In this document: positions 1 to 9,834 of the stretch, piece by piece
How positions within the stretch are numbered: the stretch's first letter is position 1
Layout of the letters: every line of letters starts with the position of its first letter
Origin: Flavobacteriaceae bacterium
Lineage (GTDB): Bacteria; Bacteroidota; Bacteroidia; Flavobacteriales; Flavobacteriaceae
Assembly: GCA_027490305.1 (NCBI GenBank)
Contig: JAIXYI010000015.1
Location: 1 to 64,000, forward strand
Direction of reading: 5' to 3'
DNA: 64,000 nt
Position numbers and translations under genes: made by a program
Notes under the pieces: model-generated
What the model was told of the DNA's origin: nothing
The model's input: only the letters and a program-made list of their open reading frames with translations
Databases searched by the model: none

Positions 1-23
1 AGTATGTCGCTGCCTTTTTTTTG

Positions 24-56
24 AAAGCCTGTCCAAATCGGACAGGCTTTTTTGTT
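24..56 (+). terminator. Rho-independent terminator of the upstream gene
   Basis: Arms 24-34 and 40-50 form an 11-bp perfect stem around a 5-base loop, followed by a T-rich run. It ends a transcript that enters the window from the left. Confidence 0.8.
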
Positions 57-60
57 TATG

Positions 61-292
61 GCCACCAAGAACGAAAGCCACAAAGCCACAAAGACACAAA
101 GACGCGAAGCCAGAACCAACTACTGACAACTGACTACTAACCACTGACTACTGTCAAAGAAGTGTAGCGCCGTTTCCTTCGGGTATGTAAAATCTGTCCA
201 AATCCAACCGATACTAAGACCTAAAGCCACAAAGACGCAAAGCCAGAACCAATCACTGACTACCAACCACTAACCACTGACTACTCTCCACT
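61..292. repeat. Duplicated composite simple-repeat block
   Basis: The unit CACAAAGACGCRAAGCCAGA is followed by a tract of ACTGAC/CTACTAACC words. It occurs at about 96-155 and again at about 228-286, nearly identically. Shorter CCACAAAG words fill 76-105. No open reading frame here looks real. The rest of the 1-379 spacer shows only the terminator at 24-56 and the untranslated region before the glycosidase. Confidence 0.7.
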
Positions 293-379
293 ATTTGTCA
301 ACACGAAATCGTTTGCGTAACTCCCTCGCGACTTATAAGTAGTACATATTGTGTACATTCCAACGCTAAATGTCACATA

Positions 380-3300
380 ATGAAGAACCTTCTACCCGTC
401 GTTGCGTTGTGCATACTCACTTTTTCACTACAGGCACAGGTGCAGACCTCCTACCTTTGGCACCTGCATCAACCCACATATTGGGGTGACGTCAGCCTCA
501 GTAATCCCAACCGGTCGCAGTTGTTGAAGGAGTCACAGGATTTGAAAATGAGTGGACAGAACACCTATTCCGACGGACTGGCGCATCCCCTCAACGATCT
601 CGAACAAATCTTCAGTCTGCCAGATCGCGTTCAGGCCTATCAATATAAACCCAAGAACGCGGTGCAATCTATTATGGGTTATCCCAAAGCGGGTGCTCAG
701 ATTACCTACGGAGGTTCGCTGCTGGAAAGCATCAATAGCCTCGCACCTACTGGTCAATGGGGCTATCAACCCACCTGGAAAAACAACATCATTACCGCTA
801 AAAGCTGGATGACCTCCGGGAATAAGCCGCGTTTCGATATCCTGAATTTTACGATGCACCACACGCTCTCGCCACTCGTTAGCGACCAAGTGCTCAGAAA
901 GGAAATACAGGCCTTCCGCTATTACGCGGCCCTGATGTTCAATAGCCAAACCTCAAAAGGCTACTGGCCTGCCGAATGCGCCTTCTCCGAACGGATCATC
1001 AAGACGCTGGTGGAAGAAGGTATCGAATGGTCGGTCGTGGCTAACAGCCATCTGGCCCGTACACTCAGTGATTATCCGCTCGTCTTCGGAACCAACGGAT
1101 GCAATATCGATCCGCCCAATCGCGCAGACAAAATTGCAACGGCCGGAGTGAATTGGCACAACGGACAGATTGACGGTCGGGGCGGCCAGTTCGCAGCGCC
1201 CTATTGCTTCACGCCACACAAGGCCCGATACGTAGATCCGGCTACCGGAACGGCCTACATCCTTGACATCGTCCCTATGGCCGAACTCGACAGTTACCGC
1301 GATGGATATTCCCCGCAAGGTATCTCCAATCTCCAAAATAATATCGCACCCTATGCCCTTGCCAACCGCCCTTCACTGGTGCTACTGGCACACGACGGCG
1401 ACAATGCGTGGGGAGGAGGGTCCAGTTACTACGACGAAGCCGTTCCCGGGTTTACCAACGCAGCAGCGGGGGCGGGATACACACCTACCACCATCCAACA
1501 GTACCTCTCCGATTATCCGGTGCCCGCTGACGACATCGTACACGTTGAAGACGGCTCTTGGTTCAACGCGGCGAACGACTGGGGATCGCCCCAATTCATC
1601 AACTGGCTGTGGCCCTTCTACGACACCAACCAGGAATTCAACCCGAATGGATGGACGGAAGACGTTCGGAACCAAGCGGTCATAATCGCTGCCGAAAACC
1701 ACTGCGTCATGGCAGAAGAATTGGAAGGTGGTGTCCAGATCGCGGATATCGTCAATCCGACCGCCAACTCTTCGCCCGCTGAGAAAGCCTGGCACTTCCT
1801 GATGCCCGGACTCGACAGCGGAAACGCCTACTACGGTGATGCTATCGATCTCGAAATAAAGGCGACCATCGCCGCGAACAACGCCGTCATCCGGGCGCAG
1901 CCAACGCTCGATGCGAATGCCGGCGTCGATACGACCAAGCCAACGGTGTTCATCCCACAGCGGTATCCCTACAATCCGGGTGAAATCGGATTCGGGCCGA
2001 ATTACGGCTACCAACAGAAATTGAATACCGCCGATTTTACCGTTTGGACCTTGGCATACGATGTGAATGACGTCGCAGAAGCCGTCGTAAAATACCGCAT
2101 CGACAGTGACGGCACCAACAACCCGGCATCCGACGAAAACGAAACGTATCTCGGTGGTAATGAGGTTGGCGCCTGGCAATCCCTTCCGATGACCGAACGG
2201 ATTTTTCCAACAGGCAACATCACCAACAACCCGAATATCAGCTTTTTCATCCTTCCCAATAAAATCGCCAACCAGTACAGCGCCAAGATCGTGGGCATCT
2301 CTAACAAACTGGTCGATTATTACGTGGAAGTGACGGATACCTTCGGCAACGTAACCAAAACGGCCATCCAGCACGTATGGGTGGGCACGAACCTAAATGT
2401 CAATCCTACCGTAGCGTTTACGCCTGAGAACCCCTATTCCGCAACGCCGATGACCGTCACGATGACCGCATCCGATTCGACCGATCCCACGCCCGTACTG
2501 TATTATACGGTCGACGGTTCCGAGCCAACCGTTTCGTCTCCATCGGCCGTAGGCAGCGTACAGGTTCCGATCACACAAACGACCACCTTCAAAGCGTTCG
2601 CGAAGGATGTGGATGGAAATGTGTCACCGGTTACGACCAAAACCTACTTTATCGGCGAGACACCGTCGTTCACCGTCCATGTGAAGGCACCGGCTTCCTG
2701 GTCAACGGTGCGGGTGCACTACTGGAACGCCATACCCACCGGTGTCCTGGCAGATACTACCTGGCCGGGTGCGCTCATGACAGCCGATTGCGACGGTTGG
2801 TACCACTATACGTTTATGGGCGTTACATCGGTCAACGTCGTATTCAACAACGGCTCTGGCGGAAGCGGAAACCAGACGGCTGATCTGGTTGTGCAAACGG
2901 ATGCCTGGTACGATGTCACATCGGCCTCGTGGGTGAGCGGACCCACATCCGGTGCGCCGTGTCTCACCATCGCACCTCCGGGAGGGACATTCTCTATCGG
3001 CGATACCGTGAACGTGACCCTTACCGCTACCGACAACGACAGCCAGCCGCTGATTTACTATACGGTGGATGGCTCGACACCCACAGACGCGTCGACAGCG
3101 ATCGCGAGTGGATTCCAATTGCCGATCTCGACGACCACTACGCTCAAAGCGTTTGCAAAAGATACGGGAGGAAACGCCTCGCTGGTAAAGACGGAAACGT
3201 ATCAGTTTACCCAACAAACCGGTTTCACCGTTTACTTCAAACCGCCTGCGGGTTGGCCGACGCCGAAAATTTACTATTGGAATGCGCAGCCATCCAATGC

Positions 3301-3745
3301 CATGCCATCGGTCACCTGGCCGGGCGTGAACATGACGGCTGCCACCGGCGGATGGTACTCGTTTACCTTCTCTGGCGTAACCTCTGTAAACCTCATTTTT
3401 AACAATGGGAATGGAGGCGTGGGCGTAAACCAAACGGTTGACATAACGGGCATTACCTCCGAGTTATGGTACGACTGGACGCTCGGTCCGCTCGGTAATC
3501 CGGAATTTACGTCTTCGCCCCGCATCACACTTTTTCCCAATCCGTCGAATGGCACGGTCGGAATTCAATCAGACCGAATTATTTCAAGGGTGACGCTGTA
3601 TGACCTACAGGGACGGAAGGTATCGGAACAACAACCGGAGGCAGGCACCTTCAATATCCAATCGCTGGCGGAAGGTACCTACATCGCACGGTTACAGGTA
3701 GCGGATGGAGCGGCCGTAAGTCGATATGTAATCCGTCGAAACTAA
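380..3745 (+). CDS. Secreted GH57-type alpha-glucan hydrolase with starch-binding modules and T9SS sorting domain
   Basis: The 1121-residue product should hydrolyse alpha-1,4-glucans outside the cell. Residues 1-19 form a signal peptide. The family-57 first signature, HLHQP, is at 28-32. GYWPAE places the probable nucleophile at Glu199, and HDGDN at 338-342 matches the region that holds the general acid. After the catalytic part come two repeats of a chitobiase-C-like segment (YYTVDGS) followed by a module resembling the family-26 starch-binding module (YYWNA...TWPG...VNVVFNNG), at roughly 690-870 and 880-1035. The last 75 residues (ITLFPNPSNG...LYDLQGRKV) are a T9SS type A sorting domain. 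Most family-57 enzymes are intracellular, so export by T9SS is notable. Substrate choice among amylase, pullulanase and transferase is not decided by the sequence. The gene is monocistronic, and its neighbour downstream is convergent. Confidence 0.85.
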   Translation: MKNLLPVVALCILTFSLQAQVQTSYLWHLHQPTYWGDVSLSNPNRSQLLKESQDLKMSGQNTYSDGLAHPLNDLEQIFSLPDRVQAYQYKPKNAVQSIMGYPKAGAQITYGGSLLESINSLAPTGQWGYQPTWKNNIITAKSWMTSGNKPRFDILNFTMHHTLSPLVSDQVLRKEIQAFRYYAALMFNSQTSKGYWPAECAFSERIIKTLVEEGIEWSVVANSHLARTLSDYPLVFGTNGCNIDPPNRADKIATAGVNWHNGQIDGRGGQFAAPYCFTPHKARYVDPATGTAYILDIVPMAELDSYRDGYSPQGISNLQNNIAPYALANRPSLVLLAHDGDNAWGGGSSYYDEAVPGFTNAAAGAGYTPTTIQQYLSDYPVPADDIVHVEDGSWFNAANDWGSPQFINWLWPFYDTNQEFNPNGWTEDVRNQAVIIAAENHCVMAEELEGGVQIADIVNPTANSSPAEKAWHFLMPGLDSGNAYYGDAIDLEIKATIAANNAVIRAQPTLDANAGVDTTKPTVFIPQRYPYNPGEIGFGPNYGYQQKLNTADFTVWTLAYDVNDVAEAVVKYRIDSDGTNNPASDENETYLGGNEVGAWQSLPMTERIFPTGNITNNPNISFFILPNKIANQYSAKIVGISNKLVDYYVEVTDTFGNVTKTAIQHVWVGTNLNVNPTVAFTPENPYSATPMTVTMTASDSTDPTPVLYYTVDGSEPTVSSPSAVGSVQVPITQTTTFKAFAKDVDGNVSPVTTKTYFIGETPSFTVHVKAPASWSTVRVHYWNAIPTGVLADTTWPGALMTADCDGWYHYTFMGVTSVNVVFNNGSGGSGNQTADLVVQTDAWYDVTSASWVSGPTSGAPCLTIAPPGGTFSIGDTVNVTLTATDNDSQPLIYYTVDGSTPTDASTAIASGFQLPISTTTTLKAFAKDTGGNASLVKTETYQFTQQTGFTVYFKPPAGWPTPKIYYWNAQPSNAMPSVTWPGVNMTAATGGWYSFTFSGVTSVNLIFNNGNGGVGVNQTVDITGITSELWYDWTLGPLGNPEFTSSPRITLFPNPSNGTVGIQSDRIISRVTLYDLQGRKVSEQQPEAGTFNIQSLAEGTYIARLQVADGAAVSRYVIRRN

Positions 3746-3754
3746 ACGGCAATT

Positions 3755-4699
3755 CTAGAAAAAGAGATGGGGGAAGCGCTGTTGTAAAGCAATGATGCGA
3801 GCCTCCAATCCCTCACGAAAACGGCGATGCGTGTCACTTTCCGGATGGAATGGTCGGTGCGCGAGTCCCTTCCGTATAGCATCCACTTCCTCCATGATGG
3901 AAAGCGATTCCGGAGTGATCCAGGCGTCGGCAAACCGCTCCCATATATAGGATAGCGCCAGTTCGTTGGGATGCAACAGATCCGAGGCGTAAAAACGATA
4001 GTCGCGCAGCTCATCCATCATCAATTCATACGATGGAAAATACGACGCATTCGTTGCGTCGGATAATGCCTCATGGAGTCCGGTAATGAGATGGGCTTTG
4101 CTCCGCTGGTTTTCCACAAAACCGTCCTTAATATGGCGTACCGGGGAGATGGTGAAAAGGATGTGGGCTTCGGGGCACAACTGCCGGATATGGGCCATCA
4201 TTGCCCCAATCGATGTGGCGACGTCTTCAACCGAGCGCAGCTCTTTCGTGAAGTCACGCTGGGGTACCTTGTGGCAATTCGCTACCAACGCGTCCGTCGC
4301 CGTATGGCGGTAAACCCACGCCGTGCCCAGGGTGATGATAATATGTGACGCGTCTGCAACGCGGTTCCTAAGTAGGGAAACGGCATCATTCAAGGCCGAA
4401 ATGACCACTTCTTTAGTGCCGCTCAAATCAGAGTGGGCATCAAAACAATGCCACCGTTCGTCATGGAAAAAAAGGTCGGCGTCGGTGAACGTCTTGTGGG
4501 AAACGGCAAAATGAAGGACTTTTTCAATTGCATCCGGACTGAACAGTATCCCAAACGGGTTGACCGTGTGCCGAAACCCGAAATAGTCGAACTTCTCTGC
4601 CATGTGGACGGCAAAACACGAACCCAACGAAACCATCCGTGCATCATAGTCGATCCGCGGCTCACCTGCGAGTTTCGGGAGACGTGTCAGCAGTTCCAT
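3755..4699 (-). CDS. GSCFA-domain protein
   Basis: The 314-residue protein opens with the family signature near residues 26-31 (SLGSCFA). Later it has LGTAWVYRH, ISPVRHIKDG and the C-terminal DLLHPNELA motif. GSCFA proteins are common in Bacteroidota and resemble SGNH-type hydrolases: the Ser in GSCFA and the Asp/His of DxxHP could form a catalytic set. The substrate is unknown. No signal peptide is visible. The ATG directly follows the alaS stop codon with no intervening base, so translation is probably coupled and the two genes form an operon. Confidence 0.88.
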   Translation of the reverse strand: MELLTRLPKLAGEPRIDYDARMVSLGSCFAVHMAEKFDYFGFRHTVNPFGILFSPDAIEKVLHFAVSHKTFTDADLFFHDERWHCFDAHSDLSGTKEVVISALNDAVSLLRNRVADASHIIITLGTAWVYRHTATDALVANCHKVPQRDFTKELRSVEDVATSIGAMMAHIRQLCPEAHILFTISPVRHIKDGFVENQRSKAHLITGLHEALSDATNASYFPSYELMMDELRDYRFYASDLLHPNELALSYIWERFADAWITPESLSIMEEVDAIRKGLAHRPFHPESDTHRRFREGLEARIIALQQRFPHLFF

Positions 4700-7327
4700 T
4701 TACGGAAGGAATCCGGCCGCGGCTTCCAGCGCCTGTGGAATACCCAATATGTCTTTTCCTCCCGCGGTTGCGAAGAACGGTTGTCCGCCGCCACCGCCTT
4801 GTATGTGCTTCGCCAATTCGCGCACGATGGTACCGGCATTCAGGTTCTTTTCAGTCGCTACATCCTTTGAAATATAGACGGTAAGCATCGGCTTGTCATC
4901 GGCCACTGTGGCCAACACAAGGAAAAGATTATTCCCGAGTTGTCCGAGTTCATACGCCAGGTCTTTCGCACCCGCCGGGTCAAGATCCACCTGCTTCGCC
5001 AGAAAGCGCACGCCGTTGACCGTTTTCAGTTCGGTGGTAAGTTCGCCTTTTAGGTTCCGGGCTTTCTCTTTCAGGAGTTGCTCAACCTGTTTTTTCAATT
5101 TGGCATTTTCGTCTTGCAGCGAAACGACCGCTTTCAGGCTGTCCTGCGGATGTTTCAGCGCTTCGCGGATGTTTTCCAGCGCCCGTTCCTGATCCGCAAA
5201 ATAGGTACGGACGGCGTCATTGGTAATCGCCTCAATACGGCGAATACCTGCCGCTACGGCGCTTTCCGATACAATCTTGAAATACCAGATGTCAGCGGTA
5301 TTGCGCACGTGGGTACCACCGCACAATTCCATACTCGTACCAAACCGGATGGCGCGCACGTTGTCGCCATACTTTTCACCAAACAGTGCCATGGCACCTT
5401 CCGATACCGCTTGTGCAAACGGGATGCTGCGGCGTTCTTCGAGGGCCAGATGATCGGAAATCCGTGCGTTGACGAAGGCTTCCACCTCGGCCAGTTGGGC
5501 GTCGGTTACTTTGGCAAAATGGGAAAAGTCGAAGCGCAGGTAGTCAGGCGCTACAAGGGATCCTTTTTGCTCAACATGGGTGCCGAGAAGCGTACGCAAC
5601 GCCTGGTGCAGCAAATGCGTGGCGGTATGGTTGCATTCGGTTCGGGCACGCAGGCCACCGTCTACGCTGGCGATAAACGTCTCCTTCAGGTTATTCGGTA
5701 TTTTCCTGACAAAATGAAGAATCAGGTTATTTTCTTTTCGGGTATCGATGATTTCAATCGCTTCGTCTCCCGATGAAAGCGTACCGCGGTCGCCCACTTG
5801 TCCGCCGCCTTCCGGATAAAAAGGCGTGGCGTCAAGCACGAGTTGATACAGGATACCATCTTTCTTACTGTCAATTTTGCGGTAACGGGTGATACGCACC
5901 TCATTCTCAAGTTGGTCGTATCCCACAAACGTTTCCACATTGCCCTCGATCAAAACGTTCCAGTCGTCGGTGGCGACTTCCGAAGCGGCACGCGAACGGG
6001 TCTTTTGCACCTGCATGGCTTTATCGAAATCTGTTTCGCTGAATGACATCCCTTTCTCTTTCAGGATCAACGCTGTAAGGTCTTTTGGGAACCCAAAGGT
6101 ATCATACAGTTCAAAGGCTTTGTCGCCGGAGATCTCTTTTCCATCGGAGTCTTTCACAAGATTCTCGAGGAGCTGGAGTCCTTGGTCAAGTGTTTTAAGG
6201 AACGACGCTTCTTCTTCGCGGATAACATTGGCCACCAACTGTTCCTGGGCTTTGATTTCCGGGAAAAAGTCACCCATTTGTTGTGCAAGGACGGCAACCA
6301 GTTCGAATATAAAAGGTTCTTTTTTGTTGAGGAAGGTGAAACCATAGCGTATCGCACGACGCAGGATGCGACGGATAACATAACCCGCTCCGGTGTTCGA
6401 CGGCAATTGTCCATCGGCAATAGCGAAAGCGACGGCCCGAACGTGGTCAGCTACTACACGGATGGCGATGTTGACTTTCTCTGCTTCCGCGGATGGAGCC
6501 TTAGAGTAGTAACGGGTGCCCGTAAGCCCTTCTATTTTCTGGATAATCGGGGTGAATACATCCGTGTCATAATTCGACTGTACGCCTTGCAACACCATAC
6601 ACAAACGCTCGAATCCCATACCTGTGTCGACGTGTTGAGCTGGCAGTTTCTCAAGCGATCCGTCGGCTTTGCGGTTGAATTCCATGAACACGTTGTTCCA
6701 GATTTCCACTACCTGTTGGTGGTCGGCATTCACGAGATCACGACCCGGAATCAAGGCTTTTTCTTCTGGAGATCGAAGGTCGACATGGATTTCCGAACAG
6801 GGCCCACACGGTCCTTGGTCGCCCATTTCCCAAAAATTATCCTTTTTGTTCCCCATGATGATGCGATCTTCCGGAACGAGCGCGCGCCAAATATCAAACG
6901 CCTCCTGGTCAAATGGGACATTCTCTTCTTTGCTTCCTTCGAAAATGGTGATATAAAGGATATCTTTCGACACGCCATAGACCTCTGTCAATAGCTCCCA
7001 TGCCCAATGAATGGCCTCTTTCTTGAAGTAATTGCCAAACGACCAATTGCCCAACATCTCAAACATGGTGTGGTGGTAGGTATCAAACCCTACGTCCTCC
7101 AGGTCATTGTGTTTACCCGACACCCGAAGGCATTTTTGGGTGTCAGCGATACGTTTACTCTTCGGCGTGCCGTTGCCCAGGAAGAACTCCTTGAACTGCG
7201 CCATGCCCGAATTGTTGAACATGAGCGTCGGATCGTCTTTCAATACGATGGGAGCAGACGGTACAATCAGGTGGCCTTTGCTTTCGAAATAGTCGAGGAA
7301 TTGGCGGCGGATGTCTTGTGATTTCAT
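4700..7327 (-). CDS. alaS: Alanine--tRNA ligase
   Basis: The enzyme charges tRNA-Ala in the cytoplasm. At 875 residues it has the normal length. The N-terminus ([19 protein letters not shown]) and the class II core with [10 protein letters not shown] are typical. The editing domain carries the zinc-binding set HTATH...CGGTH. The C-terminal part has a coiled coil and a glycine-rich end (GGGGGQP). The reading frame is open to 7348, but the start at 7327 is preferred because family members begin with MKSQDIR and the seven extra codons are not family-like. It heads an operon with the GSCFA gene. Confidence 0.97.
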   Translation of the reverse strand: MKSQDIRRQFLDYFESKGHLIVPSAPIVLKDDPTLMFNNSGMAQFKEFFLGNGTPKSKRIADTQKCLRVSGKHNDLEDVGFDTYHHTMFEMLGNWSFGNYFKKEAIHWAWELLTEVYGVSKDILYITIFEGSKEENVPFDQEAFDIWRALVPEDRIIMGNKKDNFWEMGDQGPCGPCSEIHVDLRSPEEKALIPGRDLVNADHQQVVEIWNNVFMEFNRKADGSLEKLPAQHVDTGMGFERLCMVLQGVQSNYDTDVFTPIIQKIEGLTGTRYYSKAPSAEAEKVNIAIRVVADHVRAVAFAIADGQLPSNTGAGYVIRRILRRAIRYGFTFLNKKEPFIFELVAVLAQQMGDFFPEIKAQEQLVANVIREEEASFLKTLDQGLQLLENLVKDSDGKEISGDKAFELYDTFGFPKDLTALILKEKGMSFSETDFDKAMQVQKTRSRAASEVATDDWNVLIEGNVETFVGYDQLENEVRITRYRKIDSKKDGILYQLVLDATPFYPEGGGQVGDRGTLSSGDEAIEIIDTRKENNLILHFVRKIPNNLKETFIASVDGGLRARTECNHTATHLLHQALRTLLGTHVEQKGSLVAPDYLRFDFSHFAKVTDAQLAEVEAFVNARISDHLALEERRSIPFAQAVSEGAMALFGEKYGDNVRAIRFGTSMELCGGTHVRNTADIWYFKIVSESAVAAGIRRIEAITNDAVRTYFADQERALENIREALKHPQDSLKAVVSLQDENAKLKKQVEQLLKEKARNLKGELTTELKTVNGVRFLAKQVDLDPAGAKDLAYELGQLGNNLFLVLATVADDKPMLTVYISKDVATEKNLNAGTIVRELAKHIQGGGGGQPFFATAGGKDILGIPQALEAAAGFLP

Positions 7328-7431
7328 TTTAGACGGCGTGGGAAACAAAAAAGAAAGGCGTCATACGCCTCACATCCAAACCGTTAACGGGCTGTTCGAT
7401 ATGACTTTCGGTTTCCCCTTGAAACATTTTA

Positions 7432-7439
7432 TAAATTTG
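7432..7439 (+). promoter_or_regulatory. Bacteroidota -7 box upstream of the peptidase operon
   Basis: TAAATTTG fits TANNTTTG and lies about 58 bp before the peptidase start, between divergent alaS and this operon. A clear -33 TTTG is not seen. Confidence 0.45.
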
Positions 7440-7496
7440 TGCGTATAAACAAAGGTTGCCCTTTGGTAAGCCACAAAAATAGGAAGTTTCCGAAAC

Positions 7497-8474
7497 ATGG
7501 CGAAAGTAAAATACTACTATGATTCCGAAAACCTTGCGTACAGGAAAATCACCGTCCGCAAGCGCAAAAAGTTCGGGTATGCCATTCTTTTTCTCCTGTC
7601 GTCGGCACTCTTTGGTGTACTGGCATTTGTCGTACTGCTTAACACCTCTTTTCTCGATACACCAAAAGACCGTTTGCAGGAGCGTGAACTCCAGAATATG
7701 AAGGTGCGCTACGCCATCCTCAATAAACGGATGGACGAACTCGACGAGGTCATTGGTGACATTGAAGAACGCGACAACGGCATCTACCGGAATTATTTCA
7801 ATACGTCCCCGATTCCGGCGGCCCAGCGCAAAGCCGGTCTCGGCGGAGTAAACCGATATAAGGAACTGGAAGGATTCGACAATTCCGAATTAGTAATCAA
7901 TACCTCCAAACGGATCGACATACTGTCAAAGGAACTCGCTGTGCAGTCGAAATCGCTCGATGAGATCGCGAAACTGGCAAAGGAAAAAGAGAAGCTGTTG
8001 GCGGCGATCCCGGCCATTCAACCCGTCCGGAACGAAAACCTGCGGGCCGTGGCATCGGGCTTTGGATATCGAAGCGACCCGTTTACCAAGGTACGGAAGT
8101 TCCATGCAGGGATGGATTTTTCTGCCCGCACCGGTACCCCAATTTTTGCGACGGGCGATGGTGTGGTGGAACGGGCCGACAATACCGCATCCGGTTACGG
8201 CAACCATATCGTCATCCGGCACGGTTATGGCTATGAGACGCTTTACGGTCACCTCAGTCGCTATAAGGCGAAACGCGGTCAACGCGTCAAAAGAGGCGAG
8301 ATCATCGGATATGTTGGAAGCACGGGCCGTTCGGAAGCGCCGCACTTGCATTATGAAGTACACAAAAACGGGGAAGTTGTGAACCCCATCAATTTCTATT
8401 ACGGAAATATCTCGGCGGCCGAATACGTCTTGATTTCCAAATTGGCCAACCAGGAAAACCAATCTCTCGACTGA
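7497..8474 (+). CDS. M23-family peptidoglycan endopeptidase
   Basis: This 325-residue single-pass membrane protein has a basic cytoplasmic N-terminus and a membrane helix at about 28-50. A periplasmic coiled coil follows at about 58-180. The LytM/M23 domain is at about 185-300. Zinc ligands are visible in HAGMD and in HLHYE, with the family phrases FGYRSDPF, YGNHIVIRHGYGYETLYGHL and GYVGSTGRS. It should cleave peptide crosslinks, or act as an activator of such enzymes, at the inner-membrane face. Its TGA overlaps the ATG of the MerR gene by one base. Confidence 0.93.
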   Translation: MAKVKYYYDSENLAYRKITVRKRKKFGYAILFLLSSALFGVLAFVVLLNTSFLDTPKDRLQERELQNMKVRYAILNKRMDELDEVIGDIEERDNGIYRNYFNTSPIPAAQRKAGLGGVNRYKELEGFDNSELVINTSKRIDILSKELAVQSKSLDEIAKLAKEKEKLLAAIPAIQPVRNENLRAVASGFGYRSDPFTKVRKFHAGMDFSARTGTPIFATGDGVVERADNTASGYGNHIVIRHGYGYETLYGHLSRYKAKRGQRVKRGEIIGYVGSTGRSEAPHLHYEVHKNGEVVNPINFYYGNISAAEYVLISKLANQENQSLD

Positions 8475-8806
8475 TGCATATAGAACTAACGCCGGGTAAA
8501 CGGTATTACAGTATAGGGGAAGTGGCAAAGGCATTTCAGGTGAATGCGTCGCTGATCCGTTTTTGGGACAAGGAATTCGATGTCCTCAAACCCAAAAAGA
8601 ACGCCAAAGGCAACCGGATGTTCACCCCAGAGGACGTGAAGAACCTCCAGATGATCTACCACCTCGTCAAAGAGCGGGGTTTCACCCTCGAAGGCGCTCG
8701 CACGCATCTGAAGGAAAATCAAAAGAAAACGCTTGATACATTTGAGATCATCAGTCGTCTTGAGGCGGTCAAAGCACAATTAGTAAATATTAAAAATCAA
8801 CTTTAA
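8474..8806 (+). CDS. MerR-family transcriptional regulator
   Basis: The 110-residue protein is almost entirely a winged helix-turn-helix of the MerR type: YYSIGEVAKAFQVNASLIRFWDKEF, then the wing RMFTPEDVKNLQMIYHLVKERGFTLEGAR. A short helix follows with no metal-binding cysteines and no effector domain. The same M23-peptidase/MerR/LemA order is familiar in Flavobacteriaceae, but its target is not known to me. It overlaps the peptidase stop by one base (TGATG). Confidence 0.92.
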   Translation: MHIELTPGKRYYSIGEVAKAFQVNASLIRFWDKEFDVLKPKKNAKGNRMFTPEDVKNLQMIYHLVKERGFTLEGARTHLKENQKKTLDTFEIISRLEAVKAQLVNIKNQL

Positions 8807-8818
8807 ATACAATCAGAC

Positions 8819-9403
8819 ATGAAAAAAGGAACCATTATTATCCTGGCTATCGTTGGCGTTTTGCTACTGGGTATCTTCTATTTCTTCAGCGTGAAGAATG
8901 AGGCGTTGCGGAAAAGCCAGGCGGTTAATAAAGAATGGGGTAACGTACAGACGGCCTATCAGCGTCGGAATGACCTTATTGGCAATTTGGTGAATACCGT
9001 AAAAGGCGCCGCCGATTTCGAAAAATCAACCCTTACTGCCGTTGTAGAGGCACGCGCCAAAGCGACGTCGGTTACGGTAGATCCCACCAACCTGACGGCC
9101 GCACAACTATCGTCGTTCAATACGGCGCAAAGCGGACTGACCAGTTCACTCGGACGCCTTTTGGTTTCGGTCGAGAAATATCCGGATCTTAAAGCAAATG
9201 CGAACTTCCTGAAACTGCAGGACGAATTGTCAAGCACTGAGAATCAGATATTGACAGCGCGTACCCGTTTCAACGAAGCCGTACAGTTGTATAACGGCTA
9301 TGTATTGGCGGCCCCTCAAAGCCTGTTCCTTGGCGGCTATACAGAAAAACCGTATTTCGAATCGGTAGCCGGTGCTGACAAGCCCGTAGAAGTGAAATTC
9401 TAA
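8819..9403 (+). CDS. LemA-family membrane protein
   Basis: The 194-residue protein has an N-terminal membrane helix (about 5-24). A helical LemA domain follows with RRNDLIGNLVNTVKG, LKANANFLKLQDEL and ARTRFNEAVQLYNGYV, in the family order. LemA proteins are widespread with no settled biochemical role; pairing with TPM-domain proteins is a recurrent arrangement and is seen here. The stop overlaps the next ATG (TAATG). Confidence 0.93.
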   Translation: MKKGTIIILAIVGVLLLGIFYFFSVKNEALRKSQAVNKEWGNVQTAYQRRNDLIGNLVNTVKGAADFEKSTLTAVVEARAKATSVTVDPTNLTAAQLSSFNTAQSGLTSSLGRLLVSVEKYPDLKANANFLKLQDELSSTENQILTARTRFNEAVQLYNGYVLAAPQSLFLGGYTEKPYFESVAGADKPVEVKF

Positions 9404-9834
9404 TGGCAGGCGATTTCCTGACAAAAGACGACGAACTCGAGATCGTAGCCGCCATACAGGCTGCCGAGAAGGAGACGTCGGGTGAGATACGGGTGCACAT
9501 CGAAGCCTCGTGTGACAAAGAGCCATTTGACCGGGCCCGCGAGGTATTCGCCCAGTTGGGTATGGATGCAACCAAACTCAAAAATGGGGTTTTAATCTAC
9601 GTTGCCGTAAACGATCGCCGTTTTGTTATCTGCGGCGACCAAGGCATTGATGCCGTCGTGCCGGCTGATTTTTGGGATACGACCAAAGAAGCCATGCAGG
9701 CGTTCTTCCGCAACGGTGATTTCAAATCAGGTCTGCTGACGGGTATTACGTTGGCAGGTGAGAAACTCCGCTCGTTCTTTCCTTGCGAGGAAGACGATAC
9801 CAATGAATTGTCTAACGAAATCTCCCGCGGCTAA
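9403..9834 (+). CDS. TPM-domain protein, soluble type
   Basis: The 143-residue protein consists of one TPM (YgcG-like) domain. Family features are ETSGEIRVHIE, NGVLIYVAVNDRRFVICGDQGID and FKSGLLTGITLAGEKL. There is no signal peptide or membrane segment, unlike its downstream paralogue, so it probably acts on the cytoplasmic side. It is translationally coupled on both sides (TAATG at each junction). Confidence 0.88.
   Translation: MAGDFLTKDDELEIVAAIQAAEKETSGEIRVHIEASCDKEPFDRAREVFAQLGMDATKLKNGVLIYVAVNDRRFVICGDQGIDAVVPADFWDTTKEAMQAFFRNGDFKSGLLTGITLAGEKLRSFFPCEEDDTNELSNEISRG

Noticed and set aside
1382..2374. Long minus-strand reading frame of 330 codons inside the glycosidase gene
   Set aside because: It lies fully within a well-supported gene on the other strand, has no family likeness, and follows from the codon bias of the plus-strand gene.
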